Shown piece after piece: positions 7,892-17,015 of a stretch of DNA of 33,586 nt. Under the pieces are notes generated by a model. The model saw nothing but the letters and a program-made list of their open reading frames with translations. It had not been told where the DNA came from and searched no databases. The stretch is from Albidovulum sp. bin36 (lineage in GTDB: Bacteria > Pseudomonadota > Alphaproteobacteria > Rhodobacterales > Rhodobacteraceae): positions 1 to 33,586 of the forward strand of contig MPMP01000057.1 of NCBI GenBank assembly GCA_002238565.1, read 5' to 3'. The position numbers were made by a program, and so were the translations under genes. Each line of letters begins with the position of its first letter. Position 1 is the stretch's first letter.

Positions 7892-8710
7892 CCTAGTGTT
7901 TTGATTCTTTTTCACGATGTCGATTCCTGCAGCTTCCGGCGCCCTTTCTTCCACGCCTCCACGAGGTCGTCCGGCTTCTTGCTCCAGCGGAACGGGCGGG
8001 CGTCATTCGCATTGCGGTGCTCGATGTAGCCCTTGATCGCCGCAATGCACTCGTCGAGCGAGTTGAAGATCGCGTGCTTGAGCCTCTGCCTCGAGAGCTT
8101 GGAGAAGAAACCCTCGACGGCATTCATCCGCGAGGCCGAGCTCGGCGTGAAGTGAAACGTCCAATTGGCGTTGTTCTTCGGCCCTTCGTTGACCTCGGCC
8201 GACTTGTGGGAGGAGACGTTGTCGAGGACGACATGAACCTGGATTCCGGGCTTGATCCCTTCGGAGACGAGATCGAGAAAGGCGAGGAATTCCTCCGAGC
8301 GGTGACGCTCGACCATCTGGCCGGTGACCTTTCCGGCGGCGACATCGAGGGCCGCCATCAGGCAGGTAGTACCGTTGCGCTTGTAGTCGTGAGTGCGTGT
8401 CTCGGGATGGCCGGGCTTCATCGGCAGGGGCGTCTGCGTCCGTCCCAATGCCTGGATTTGTGTCTTCTCGTCCACCGAGATGACGACAGCGCGGTCGGGC
8501 GGGTTGACGTAGAGGCCGACGACGCCGCGGACCTTCAACTCGAACCTCGGGTCGCGGGAGACCTTGAATGTCTTGACCCTGTGGGGATTCAGGCCGTTGT
8601 GCTTCAGGATGCCGAACACCGTCGAGACGGCGATCCCCGCCTTTTTCGCCAGCGCCCGCAGCGTCCAGTGACTTGCGCGCGCCGCCGGCGGCGACTTGGC
8701 ATTCGGCTGG
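7892..8710 (-). mobile_element. IS630-family element, copy 1 (truncated)
   Basis: Left boundary set by comparison with copy 2: both begin at CTAGTGTTTTG followed by TTCTTTTTCACGAT, with different sequence outside. IS630 elements insert at TA dinucleotides, which fits a TA at this edge. Clear similarity to copy 2 fades just past 8697, in the coding region for the transposase N-terminus. No matching inverted repeat is seen on the right, so the right end is probably missing. Confidence 0.6.
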
Positions 8711-8775
8711 CCCGGCTGCCGGCCACAGGCCTTTCCGGTGTTGGCAGTCGTCGGCGTCCTTGATAGTCTCGGCAC
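7912..8775 (-). pseudogene. IS630-family transposase, copy 1, N-terminally truncated
   Basis: An uninterrupted 287-residue frame that contains the IS630 DDE catalytic domain: VVISVDEKTQIQAL (first Asp), HVVLDNVSSHKS (second Asp) and NAVEGFFSKLSRQRLKHA (Glu). The preceding ASHWTLRALAKKAGIAVSTV block, the second helix-turn-helix, is kept. The first helix-turn-helix and the linker found in full 330-350-residue members are replaced by non-matching residues (MPRLSRTPTTANTG), so the protein is probably inactive, although the catalytic residues remain. It could be the downstream half of a two-frame IS630 element. Confidence 0.75.
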
Positions 8776-8792
8776 TGGCAGGAGGGCGTGAC

Positions 8793-9155
8793 ATGCAGAA
8801 AGTTCAGGGATTCGGCGGTTTCTTCTTTCGGGCCAGGGACCCCGAGGGGCTAGCGAACTGGTACAAGGATCATCTTGGAATCGATCAGGCCCCGACGAAC
8901 ATGGAGATGACCCCTTGGAGAACCGAGGCCGGGGTCACGGTCTTCTCGCCTTTCAAAGCGAACACGGACTATTTCTCGGCAGACAAGACGTTCATGCTCA
9001 ACTTTCGCGTCGTCGATCTCGACGCAATGGTCGCGCAACTGACATCCGCAGGAATAGAGGTCAGCGACGAAAGCGAGATGGCAGGCATCGGCCGCTTCGC
9101 CCGAATCCACGACCCTGAAGGCAACGCGATCGAGCTCTGGGAGCCGGTGTCATAG
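8793..9155 (+). CDS. VOC-family (glyoxalase/bleomycin-resistance fold) protein
   Basis: A 120-residue protein starting at ATG 8793, with GGAGG about 10 bases upstream. It begins VQGFGGFFFRARDPEGLANW, then WYKDHLGI, a typical VOC opening, and ends with RFARIHDPEGNAIELWEP, the usual C-terminal strand with a metal-ligand-type glutamate. The middle contains LNFRVVDLDAMVAQLTSAGI, the start of the second beta-alpha-beta module. VOC proteins include isomerases, lyases, dioxygenases and antibiotic-sequestering proteins; the substrate cannot be deduced. It lies between two IS630 remnants, suggesting acquisition or mobilisation with them. Its upstream region is the truncated end of IS630 copy 1. Confidence 0.85.
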   Translation: MQKVQGFGGFFFRARDPEGLANWYKDHLGIDQAPTNMEMTPWRTEAGVTVFSPFKANTDYFSADKTFMLNFRVVDLDAMVAQLTSAGIEVSDESEMAGIGRFARIHDPEGNAIELWEPVS

Positions 9156-9209
9156 GGCTCGAATGTCTGTGACCCTCTCCCCGCTGCGCCTGCTTTCCCT
9201 GTTGATCGA

Positions 9210-9392
9210 CTAGCGGATAATGGCCAGGTCCGCCGACTCGAAGGCGATCACCGCCAGGGCCTGCGCGCCCCCGCCCGCCGACTCGTGCAGCGCGGCTAGA
9301 AAGCCGGCCTGACCTTGATCCACCGGGACGGCCTTGACGTGACCGTTCCAGGCCGCCTCGAAGGCGCCGGCGAGGCCTCGCCCTCTAGTGTT
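9210..9392 (-). pseudogene. C-terminal piece of an unrecognised protein cut by IS630 copy 2
   Basis: On the minus strand, a frame entering from the left end of IS630 copy 2 reads GLAGAFEAAWNGHVKAVPVD, then QAGFLAALHESAGGGAQALA and VIAFESADLAIIR before a stop at 9210. The composition is protein-like and GC-rich. It looks like the last 55-60 residues of a gene whose upstream part was removed or separated by the insertion. I do not recognise the family. Confidence 0.3.
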
Positions 9393-10190
9393 TTGGTTCT
9401 TTTTCACGATGCCGATTCCTGCAGCTTCCGGTGCCCTTTCTTCCACGCCTCCACGAGGTCTTCCGGCTTCTTGCTCCGGCGGAACGGGCGGGCGTCATTC
9501 GCATTGCGGTGCTCGATGTAGCCCTTGATCGCCGCAATGCACTCGTCGAGCGAGTTGAAGATCGCGTGCTTGAGCCTCTGCCTTGAGAGCTTTGAGAAGA
9601 AACCCTCGACGGCATTCATCCGCGAGGCCGAGGTCGGAGTGAAGTGAAACGTCCGATTGGCGTTGTCCTTCGGCCATTCGTTGACCTCGGTGGACTTGTG
9701 GGAGGAGACGTTGTCGAGGACGACATGAACCTGGGTTCCGGGCTTGATCCCTTCGGAGACGAGATCGAGGAAGGCGAGGAATTCCGCCGAGCGGTGACGC
9801 GCGACCATCTGGCCGGTGACCTTTCCGGCGGCGACATCGAGGGCCGCCATCAGGCATGTAGTATCGTTGCGCTTGTAGTCGTGAGTGCGGGTCTCGGGAT
9901 GGCCGTGCTTCATCGGCAGGGGCGTCTGCCTCCGTCCCAATGCCCGGATCTGTGTCTTCTCGTCCGCCGAGATGACGACAGCGTGGTCGGGCGGGTTGAC
10001 GTAGAGGCCGACGACGTCGCGGACCTTCAACTCGAACCTCGGGTCGCGGGAGACCTTGAATGTCTTGACCCTGAGGGTTTGAGGCCGTTGCGCTTCAGGA
10101 TGCCGAACACCGTCGAGACGGCGATCCCCGCCTTTTTCGCGAGCGCCCGCAGCGTCCAGTGACTTGCGCGCGCCGGCGGCGGCAACTTTG
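9384..10190 (-). mobile_element. IS630-family element, copy 2 (truncated)
   Basis: A second copy of the element at 7892, in the same orientation, roughly 95% identical by eye over the first several hundred bases. It begins at CTAGTGTTTTG. Similarity to copy 1 fades around 10190, at nearly the same point of the transposase gene as in copy 1. The DUF1467 gene ends about 60 bases further on. Confidence 0.6.
9404..10190 (-). pseudogene. IS630-family transposase, copy 2, truncated and frameshifted
   Basis: It has the same catalytic domain as copy 1, with VVISADEKTQIRAL, HVVLDNVSSHKS and NAVEGFFSKLSRQRLKHA. Near 10070 one base is missing relative to copy 1 (copy 1 has GTGGGGATTC where copy 2 has GAGGGTTTG), so RVKTFKVSRDP onward is in one frame and the ASHWTLRALAKKAGIAVSTV helix-turn-helix block in another. 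The first DNA-binding helix-turn-helix is absent. Inactive. Confidence 0.75.
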
Positions 10191-10247
10191 CTCCCCCGAT
10201 GCCTTCGGATTCGGCTTGGAACGGCCGCCGGGCCAAATATGCGGGAC

Positions 10248-10529
10248 TTATCCGTAGCGACCGTCGCCCCACCGACTGAAATAATCAATATCTTCGATTG
10301 TGATCAGGCGGAATTCGATTGCAAGGCTCAACGGAATCCAGATCAGCGCCGCCGAAATCGTCGCCCATTTCGCTTTGACCTTTAGCTTGGGGTTGGACGG
10401 CGCCGAAGCGGGGGTTCCGGGAGCTACGTCGCCTTCCTCTTCCTGCGAACGGATGTTCATCGGCAACGCGACGAACAGGCACAGGAACCAAATTACAGCA
10501 TAAAGCACCAGCGCCGAAACTACGGACAT
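10248..10529 (-). CDS. DUF1467 family small membrane protein
   Basis: A 93-residue protein with two predicted membrane segments: residues about 2-23 (VVSALVLYAVIWFLCLFVAL, ending PMNIRSQEE) and about 58-74 (ISAALIWIPLSLAIEFRLI). The pattern of helix, acidic EEEGDVAPGTPASAP linker, KLKVKAKWAT and second helix matches DUF1467, a family found almost only in alphaproteobacteria and usually next to methylmalonyl-CoA epimerase, as here. The start lies three bases after the mce stop, implying one transcript. Function unknown. Confidence 0.8.
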   Translation of the reverse strand: MSVVSALVLYAVIWFLCLFVALPMNIRSQEEEGDVAPGTPASAPSNPKLKVKAKWATISAALIWIPLSLAIEFRLITIEDIDYFSRWGDGRYG

Positions 10530-10532
10530 CGG

Positions 10533-10937
10533 CTAGGCTTCTTCGAGTTCCACAAGAACGCCGTCGAAATCCTTCGGATGGAGGAACAGTACAGGCTTTC
10601 CGTGCGCGCCTGTTTTCGGCTCGCCGTCGCCTAGAATGCGGGCGCCGCTGCTTATGAGATGGTCGCGAGCTTCAACGATGTCTTTGACTTCGTAGCAAAC
10701 GTGGTGGATTCCTCCGAGAGGATTCCTTTCCAGAAACTTGCTTATCGGGCTGCTCTCGCCAAGCGGAGAAATCAGTTCGATCTTCGTGTTGGGCAAGTCG
10801 ATGAAAACGACTTTGACGCCGTGTTCATGCTGTTCGGACACGTCGCCGACCGAAGCGCCCAAATTGCATTTATAAGTCTCGGCCGCCGCCCGAATGTCCT
10901 TAACGGCGATTGCGACATGGTTGAGCTTTCCGATCAT
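10533..10937 (-). CDS. mce: Methylmalonyl-CoA epimerase
   Basis: A 134-residue VOC-fold enzyme that interconverts (R)- and (S)-methylmalonyl-CoA in propionyl-CoA metabolism. MIGKLNHVAIAVKDI supplies the first metal histidine, KIELISPLGESSPISKFL the first glutamate region, GGIHHVCYEVKDI the second histidine, and GVLVELEE the final glutamate. I choose the ATG at 10937, which overlaps the topA stop as ATGA; a longer frame to 11000 only adds residues inside topA. It lies between topA and DUF1467, in a minus-strand operon typical of alphaproteobacteria. Confidence 0.9.
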   Translation of the reverse strand: MIGKLNHVAIAVKDIRAAAETYKCNLGASVGDVSEQHEHGVKVVFIDLPNTKIELISPLGESSPISKFLERNPLGGIHHVCYEVKDIVEARDHLISSGARILGDGEPKTGAHGKPVLFLHPKDFDGVLVELEEA

Positions 10938-13441
10938 TGCTGCTTTTGCTTCCGGGCCGACGAGCGGCCCTTTGGATTTTTTTTCCGCTGATCGATCCAT
11001 TCGATCGCCTGTTCCAGTTCGACCTGTTCGGGAATTACGGTTTTAGGAATCGGCGCGTTGACTTTGCTCCAATTGACATAGGGACCGTAGCGACCGTTCA
11101 AGACTTGGATGGGCCCGCCCAATTCCGGATGGTCGCCTAGCTCCTTGATTACGCTGCGTGCCGCTCGGCCCTTCGCCGGTGCTGCCGCCAAAAGCTCAAC
11201 GGCTCGATTCATCCCGATAGTGAAAGTTTCGCTCGCGTCCGCGATCGAGGCATACTTGGAGCCATGCTTAAGATAGGGTCCCATGCGCCCGATGCCGACG
11301 CGCACTTCCCGACCGTCTTCCGGATGGTTGCCGATGGATCTAGGTAGCGAAAGCAGCGAATTTGCTGTTTCCAGAGTTACCGACGCCGGATCGATGCCCT
11401 TCGGAATCGAACAGAACCTGGGTTTGACTTTCCGATCGCCGCTCGGTCCCAGCTGAACGTAGGGTCCGTATCGACCGCTTCGAACCTTGATCGGGAGCCC
11501 AGCGGAATCCGTTCCCAATTCGCGGTCGCTTGCGGCTCCGTTCGCCTGGTCGCCGTCGCCGAGCAGGTTCTTGCCGAAGTTGCAGTCTGGATATTCGGTG
11601 CATCCGAAGAACGCTTTCCCGAACCTGCTCGTCCTGACGACTAGCCTGCCGTTCCCGCATTTGGGGCACGTGCGAGGATCTCTTTCTTCCGAATCGTCCG
11701 TTTCGAGCAGCGGCACGAGGCCCTCGGTTATTTCCTCTAGAACCTGGCCTACGCGTAGATCGCTGGTAGCCAGAACGACCTTGGAAAAGTCGTCCCAGAA
11801 TTCGTTCAGAACAACCTTCCAGTGCTTGCGGCCGCCGGAAACGTCGTCGAGGTTCTCCTCCATGCTCGCCGTGAACTCGTACTGAATGTAGCGTTCGAAG
11901 TGCTGTTTCAAGAAAACGGTTGCTAAAACGCCGATTCCCTGCGGAACCAGAACTTTCTTCTCTAGGGCGACATAGCCTCTTTCCTGAATCGTCGCTACGA
12001 TTGAAGCGTAGGTCGACGGGCGGCCGATGCCAAGCTCAACCATGCGCTTAACGAGCATCGGCTCGCTGAATCTGGCGGGCGGCTTGGTAAAATGCTGTTC
12101 GGCGGCGATTTTCAGCTTATTGAGTTCGTCGCCTTCAACGAGAGGCGGCAGCCGCTCGGCGGTCTCCTTCGAAGCGTCGTCCCTGCCTTCCTCGTAGATT
12201 TTAAGGAATCCGTCGAAAAGCATGACGCGACCGTTGGCCCGAAGTACCACCTGTCCGTCGCCCGATCCGATGTCGACGGTCGTCTGCTCAAATCTCGCAT
12301 TCGCCATTTGGCTCGCAGCCGCTCGCTTCCATATCAGATCGTAGAGCTTTCGCTGATCCTCTTCGACGCGCAGCGCATTCTGCGAAGCCTCGAAGTCGGT
12401 AGGCCGGATGCACTCGTGAGCCTCCTGCGCGTTCTTGGCTTTGTTCTTGAAGTAATTCGCCGTCTCGGGCAGGTATGCGTCGCCGTATCGCCGCTGTATC
12501 GTCGAGCGCAAACTCGCGACGGCTTCCGGCGCCATTTCTATGCCGTCCGTGCGCATATAGGTGATATGGCCGCCTTCATAGAGCTTCTGCGCGAGCGACA
12601 TCGTTCTGCGCGTGTTGAATCCCAGCTTTCTGCCCGCATCCTGCTGGAGCGTCGCGGTCGCGAATGGAGGTGGCGGTCTTTGCGCCTTTTTGCCGGATTT
12701 TACCGACAGCACTTTCAAATCGCGCGATTCGATTTCGGCTACGGCGCGGTCGGCCTGCTCCTTGCGGGCGAGATCGAATTTTTCGAGCTTTTGCCCGTCC
12801 AGAACTGTCAGCAATGCCGAAAACCCGTTTCCGCCGGATTTGGCCAGGTCGGCCTTGACCGTCCAGTATTCCTGCTGCTTGAACGAAACGATTTCGAATT
12901 CGCGCTCGACGATTAGCCGAAGCGCGACCGACTGCACTCGCCCGGCCGAATTGGCGCCGGGAAGTTTTCTCCACAGCACCGGCGACAGATTGAAGCCGAC
13001 GAGATAGTCGAGAACGCGTCTGGCCAGGTAGGCCTGGACCAGTTCCAGATTCAATTCTCGCGGCGATTCCATGGCTTCGAGGACCGCCCGCTTGGTCACC
13101 GCGTTGAAAACCACTCGTTCAACCTGCTTGTCGCCGATCAGCTTCCGCTTCTTGAGGATTTCGTACAGATGCCAGCTAATGGCTTCCCCCTCGCGGTCGG
13201 GATCGGTTGCTAGAATCAGGCGGGAATCCTTGGCGACGGCGCTGGCAATATCCTTGACGTGCTTTTGGGATTTGGCATGAAGCTCCCACTTGAGCGCGAA
13301 ATCGTTTTCCGGCTCTACGGAGCCGTTCTTGCTGGGAAGATCGCGGATATGTCCGAAAGTGGCGAAAACCGAATAGCCTTTGCCAAGGTACTTCTCAATG
13401 GTCTTGGCCTTTGCAGGCGATTCTACGACGACGACGGGCAT
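10934..13441 (-). CDS. topA: DNA topoisomerase I
   Basis: An 835-residue type IA topoisomerase that relaxes negative supercoils. The Toprim domain is at the N-terminus (VVVESPAKAKTIEKYLG with catalytic Glu7, and DPDREGEAISWHL with the acidic metal-binding residues near 80-87). The active-site tyrosine is Tyr295 in GHITYMRTDG. The core ends with IGRPSTYASIVATIQ near 472-487. A zinc-ribbon region follows at about 592-620 (CPKC ... CTEYPDC). Three topoisomerase C-terminal repeats each carry a G(R)xGPYxxxG motif (SGRYGPYVQLG, IGRMGPYLKHG, NGRYGPYVNW). The Lys-rich tail KKNPKGRSSARKQKQQ is usual for this clade. Complete; the stop overlaps the mce start. Confidence 0.97.
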   Translation of the reverse strand: MPVVVVESPAKAKTIEKYLGKGYSVFATFGHIRDLPSKNGSVEPENDFALKWELHAKSQKHVKDIASAVAKDSRLILATDPDREGEAISWHLYEILKKRKLIGDKQVERVVFNAVTKRAVLEAMESPRELNLELVQAYLARRVLDYLVGFNLSPVLWRKLPGANSAGRVQSVALRLIVEREFEIVSFKQQEYWTVKADLAKSGGNGFSALLTVLDGQKLEKFDLARKEQADRAVAEIESRDLKVLSVKSGKKAQRPPPPFATATLQQDAGRKLGFNTRRTMSLAQKLYEGGHITYMRTDGIEMAPEAVASLRSTIQRRYGDAYLPETANYFKNKAKNAQEAHECIRPTDFEASQNALRVEEDQRKLYDLIWKRAAASQMANARFEQTTVDIGSGDGQVVLRANGRVMLFDGFLKIYEEGRDDASKETAERLPPLVEGDELNKLKIAAEQHFTKPPARFSEPMLVKRMVELGIGRPSTYASIVATIQERGYVALEKKVLVPQGIGVLATVFLKQHFERYIQYEFTASMEENLDDVSGGRKHWKVVLNEFWDDFSKVVLATSDLRVGQVLEEITEGLVPLLETDDSEERDPRTCPKCGNGRLVVRTSRFGKAFFGCTEYPDCNFGKNLLGDGDQANGAASDRELGTDSAGLPIKVRSGRYGPYVQLGPSGDRKVKPRFCSIPKGIDPASVTLETANSLLSLPRSIGNHPEDGREVRVGIGRMGPYLKHGSKYASIADASETFTIGMNRAVELLAAAPAKGRAARSVIKELGDHPELGGPIQVLNGRYGPYVNWSKVNAPIPKTVIPEQVELEQAIEWIDQRKKNPKGRSSARKQKQQ

Positions 13442-13498
13442 CCGGGACTCCAGCGGTTATCGGGGAGGAGTGTCGTGAATCAACGAGAATTCAAAACA

Positions 13499-13504
13499 AG
13501 TCAA
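13499..13504 (-). promoter_or_regulatory. Possible -35 element of topA
   Basis: On the minus strand, TTGACT lies in the 117-base gap between tldD and topA, followed about 16 bases later by a weak -10-like TGATTC, upstream of a GGAG site before the topA ATG. A typical strong -10 is not visible, so this is only a candidate. Confidence 0.25.
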
Positions 13505-13558
13505 TTTTGTTCGACACCGATGGGGAGAGAGTGTGGCGTTTCGGCTGCACGCGCGCAT

Positions 13559-14986
13559 TCAAGCCGCGCTGCCTCCGACGGTAAGGCCGCCGATTAGAAG
13601 GGTCGGGAGGCCGACCCCGACCGGAACCCACTGGCCGTTTTTCCCGCAGTTGCCGACGCCCGGGTCGAGTTTCAAATCGTTGCCGATCGCCCTGATTCTT
13701 TGCAATGCGGTTGCGCCGTCGCCTATAATGGTCGCGCTTTTTACAGGCTCGCCCACCTTTCCGTTCCGCACCCGGTAGGCCTCTGTGCAGGAAAACACGA
13801 ACTTTCCATTCGTAATGTCCACTTGCCCGCCGCTGAAGCCGACGGCGAATACGCCGTCCTTCAATTCGGCCAGCACTTCTTCCGGCTTCGCATCGCCGCC
13901 CTGCATGAACGTATTGGTCATGCGGGGCATCGGAGAATGCTCGTAGGATTCCCGGCGGCCGTTTCCGGTCGGCTGAACGCCGACGAGCCGCGCATTTTGC
14001 CGATCCTGAAGATATTTCACCAAAATCCCGTCCTCGATAAGAACGTTGGCCCGGCTAGGCGTGCCCTCGTCGTCGATAGTAATCGATCCTCGCCTATCCG
14101 GAATCGTCCCGTCGTCGATCACGGTTACCCCTTGCGCCGCGACGCGCTTGCCCATGAGCCCCGCGAAAGCCGAGGTTTGCTTGCGGTTGAAGTCGCCTTC
14201 CAGTCCGTGGCCGACGGCTTCATGCAATAGGACTCCGGGCCAGCCGGGGCCCAGAACGACATCCATTTCGCCGGCGGGCGCGGGAATCGCTTCCAGATTT
14301 ACGAGCGCGATTCGCAAGGCTTCCTCGACGAGGCTCTTCCAGGGATCCTTCTCGCCGAGGCTCGCCATGCCGATTCGTCCGCCGGCGGCCGCGGAGCCGG
14401 TTTCGCGACGGCCGTTTTCTTCGACGATTACGGCCACGCGCATAAGCGACATCGGCCTGGAGTCTTTCGCCGAATCGCCGTCCGGCCGAAGTATCTCGAT
14501 TTCCTGGAACGACGTCGAAAGCATCGCGGTCGCCTGCACGACGCGCTTATCCGCGCCGCGCGCGTAGGCATCGATTTCCTTGAGCAGATCCACCTGGGAG
14601 GCGAATTCGCGCTCGCCCACGGGGTTGACGTCGCTGTAAATCCTGCGGTTCGTCCTCCTAGGGGGAGGCGACAGCGTTCCTCCGCCCTGCCGAACCGCGA
14701 GCCGGGCGGTTTTGGACGCCCGCCTGACGGCGGCTTCGGTGATTTCGCTGGAGTGCGCGTATCCGGTCGCTTCTCCCTTCACGGCGCGAAGTCCGAAGCC
14801 CTCCCGCGCCGTGAAGCTCGCATTCGATATCCTGCCGTCGTCGAAGACGAGAAATTCGTTTTTCCGGCGTTCGAAAAATAGCTCGCTGTCGTCGGCGCCG
14901 GCGGCCGTTTCCCGCAAAATCGCGAGAGTCGCGGCTTGATCCAGCGATGTTTCAAAGGGTCGAAATCTGTCGTCGTTCGTGGCCAT
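13559..14986 (-). CDS. tldD: Metalloprotease TldD
   Basis: A 475-residue TldD/PmbA-family protein. TldD and TldE form a heterodimeric zinc protease that cleaves unfolded peptides, with roles in modified peptide maturation and CcdA antitoxin turnover in E. coli. The zinc motif [15 protein letters not shown] is present near residue 255. The N-terminal domain includes [20 protein letters not shown] and [19 protein letters not shown], and the C-terminal half contains [20 protein letters not shown] and [20 protein letters not shown], all typical. Start at ATG 14986, which has GAGGA a few bases upstream; an in-frame ATG at 14992 is also possible. No pmbA/tldE partner is in the window. Divergent from ctaC. 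Confidence 0.93.
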   Translation of the reverse strand: MATNDDRFRPFETSLDQAATLAILRETAAGADDSELFFERRKNEFLVFDDGRISNASFTAREGFGLRAVKGEATGYAHSSEITEAAVRRASKTARLAVRQGGGTLSPPPRRTNRRIYSDVNPVGEREFASQVDLLKEIDAYARGADKRVVQATAMLSTSFQEIEILRPDGDSAKDSRPMSLMRVAVIVEENGRRETGSAAAGGRIGMASLGEKDPWKSLVEEALRIALVNLEAIPAPAGEMDVVLGPGWPGVLLHEAVGHGLEGDFNRKQTSAFAGLMGKRVAAQGVTVIDDGTIPDRRGSITIDDEGTPSRANVLIEDGILVKYLQDRQNARLVGVQPTGNGRRESYEHSPMPRMTNTFMQGGDAKPEEVLAELKDGVFAVGFSGGQVDITNGKFVFSCTEAYRVRNGKVGEPVKSATIIGDGATALQRIRAIGNDLKLDPGVGNCGKNGQWVPVGVGLPTLLIGGLTVGGSAA

Positions 14987-15157
14987 TTCCATCCTCGCCG
15001 GGAATTTGCTCCGCCGCTTGCGGCGCGACAGCGAATTGCGTCTTCAAGGTTCTTGCGATTCCCGCATTATTATGTTTTTCAGAGCCGCCTAACAACCAAG
15101 GATTCTATCGGCGCGACACGGCGCGCCGTCTGGCGGAATCAATTCGGGAAGCGATCC

Positions 15158-16018
15158 ATGATCGACAAAAGATTTTTGCTCGGCTTTTTCGGCGCGACGC
15201 TGGCGGCGACCGGGTTCGCGGGGGCGGTCGATGTCGACCAGAAGCTCGAAATCATCGGGCGCCCGGTTGACGGCGCGTACGGGTTTCAGCCGGCGACAAC
15301 GGAAGTTGCGCGGGATATAGTTTGGCTGGACGACATGCTGCTCGTCATCATTAGCGTGATCTGCGTCTTCGTTCTGGGATTGCTGCTCTGGGTTGTCGTG
15401 CGGTACAACAGCCGAGTCAGCAGGCAAGCCGCCCGATTCACCCACAATACGCCGATTGAAGTGGCGTGGACTCTCATCCCCGTCGTCATACTAGTGTTTA
15501 TCGGCGTTCTTTCGCTGCCGATGCTCTTCAAGCAGCAGATTCTGCCCGAGGCGGACATTACGATCAAGGCCACGGGAAGCCAGTGGTTCTGGACATACGA
15601 ATATCCCGACCACGGAATCGAGTTCGACAGCTTCATGCTGGCCAAGGAGGAGCTGGAGGAGTACGGCTACTCGGAGGACGAGTATCTGCTAGCCACCGAC
15701 ACGGCCGTCGTTTTGCCGGTCGACAAGACCGTCGTGGTCCACGTGACCGGTTCCGATGTAATTCATGCGTGGACGATTCCCTCGTTCGGCGTGAAGCAGG
15801 ACGGCGTTCCCGGGCGGCTGGCGGGGCTGTGGTTCAAGCCCGAAGTGGAGGGCGTGTATTTCGGCCAGTGTTCGGAACTATGCGGAAAGGACCATTCCTA
15901 CATGCCGATCACCGTCAAGGTCGTCAGCCAGGAAGCGTACGAGAAATGGCTTGAAGACGCCATTGAGGAATTCGCGTCGGTCGAGAAGGGCGATCAGGTG
16001 ATCCTGGCGTCCAACTGA
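15158..16018 (+). CDS. ctaC: Cytochrome c oxidase subunit II
   Basis: A 286-residue aa3-type oxidase subunit II, which takes electrons from cytochrome c at its CuA centre. I choose the ATG at 15158 because a signal-like sequence follows ([20 protein letters not shown]); the frame is open further upstream but without family similarity. Two membrane helices lie at about 59-83 and 103-123. The periplasmic cupredoxin domain follows, with [11 protein letters not shown] at 141-151 and the CuA ligands His203, Cys238, Cys242, His246 and Met249 in [14 protein letters not shown]. An unusually acidic insert, [14 protein letters not shown], sits between the aromatic patch and the ligands. There is no C-terminal heme c domain. 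It heads the cox run, divergent from tldD. Confidence 0.96.
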   Translation: MIDKRFLLGFFGATLAATGFAGAVDVDQKLEIIGRPVDGAYGFQPATTEVARDIVWLDDMLLVIISVICVFVLGLLLWVVVRYNSRVSRQAARFTHNTPIEVAWTLIPVVILVFIGVLSLPMLFKQQILPEADITIKATGSQWFWTYEYPDHGIEFDSFMLAKEELEEYGYSEDEYLLATDTAVVLPVDKTVVVHVTGSDVIHAWTIPSFGVKQDGVPGRLAGLWFKPEVEGVYFGQCSELCGKDHSYMPITVKVVSQEAYEKWLEDAIEEFASVEKGDQVILASN

Positions 16019-16064
16019 CGCCGGTTCGAAGGCCGGCTGTCCGGTCGGGCAAGGAAAAGGGCGA

Positions 16065-17015
16065 ATGTCAAACGCGGAATTCATAGATCGGGGAGATGAT
16101 ACCGGAATCCGGGATGTCTTCGAGCTGTTCAAGCCCCGCGTCATGTCGCTTGTGGTTTTTACGGCCGCGGTCGGCATGCTCGTGGCGCCGTCTCAGCTTC
16201 ATCCGCTGATCGGGTTCGCGTCGATTCTATTCATCGCCGCCGGAGCGGGCGCGTCGGGAGCGCTGAACATGTGGTGGGACGCCGACATCGACGCAATTAT
16301 GCGCCGAACCCGCGGCAGGCCGATACCCGCCGGCAAAATAGATCGCGAGGACGCTCTTTCGATCGGCCTTCTGCTATCGGGCATATCCGTCGTCATGCTC
16401 GCATTGGCAGCCAACGTGCTGGCCGGCGCCTTGCTCGCGCTGACAATCGTATACTATGTCGTCTTCTATACCATGTATTTGAAGCGGCTTACGCCCCAGA
16501 ATATCGTAATCGGCGGGGCCGCGGGCGCCTTCCCGCCGATGATCGGCTGGGCGGCCGCGACAGGCGGCATCGGGATTGAAAGCGTCCTGATGTTTCTAGT
16601 CATCTTTTTCTGGACGCCCCCCCACTTCTGGTCGCTGTCGCTTTTTGTTTCCGACGACTACTCGAAGGCCGGCGTGCCGATGATGAATGTTGCGAAGGGG
16701 CCGCGCTCGACCCGGCGGCAGATTTTCGCCTACGCCGTTCTACTCGTCCCGGTTTCGGCCGCGCTCGCCTTCAGCAGCATCGGCGGGCCGGCGACGCTGC
16801 TGCTCGCTGTCGGCCTCAATGCCGATTTGCTGCGGAAAGCGGTTCGGGTGGCGCGGCGGAGCGAAGCGGAATCGGCGCTGGACCGCTACGCGGTCGAAAG
16901 GAAGTTCTTCTACCGTTCGATCGCCTTTCTGTTCCTGCTGTTCGCGGGCCTCGTTGCCGACGCGGCCCTTCGCTGGGCGCTCGGCGAGGCGATCGCCTGG
17001 CCGCAATGGGTGTGA
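16065..17015 (+). CDS. ctaB: Protoheme IX farnesyltransferase (heme O synthase)
   Basis: A 316-residue UbiA-type polytopic membrane enzyme that adds a farnesyl group to heme b, giving heme O for oxidase assembly. The key motif lies at residues 68-86: NMWWDADIDAIMRRTRGRP, with Asp72, Asp76, Arg81 and Arg85 corresponding to the polyprenyl-diphosphate/heme site. KRLTPQNIVIGGAAGAFPPM and FFWTPPHFWSLSLFVSDDY are also diagnostic. Multiple hydrophobic helices. It begins only 46 bases after ctaC, where ctaD is normally found in alphaproteobacteria, and its end overlaps the start of the next small gene. Confidence 0.96.
   Translation: MSNAEFIDRGDDTGIRDVFELFKPRVMSLVVFTAAVGMLVAPSQLHPLIGFASILFIAAGAGASGALNMWWDADIDAIMRRTRGRPIPAGKIDREDALSIGLLLSGISVVMLALAANVLAGALLALTIVYYVVFYTMYLKRLTPQNIVIGGAAGAFPPMIGWAAATGGIGIESVLMFLVIFFWTPPHFWSLSLFVSDDYSKAGVPMMNVAKGPRSTRRQIFAYAVLLVPVSAALAFSSIGGPATLLLAVGLNADLLRKAVRVARRSEAESALDRYAVERKFFYRSIAFLFLLFAGLVADAALRWALGEAIAWPQWV

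Noticed and set aside
8017..8763. 248-codon plus-strand frame
   Set aside because: Antisense to the IS630 transposase; Asp/Glu-rich shadow with no motif.
12092..12916. 274-codon plus-strand frame
   Set aside because: Lies entirely inside topA on the opposite strand; no family motif; typical GC-rich shadow.
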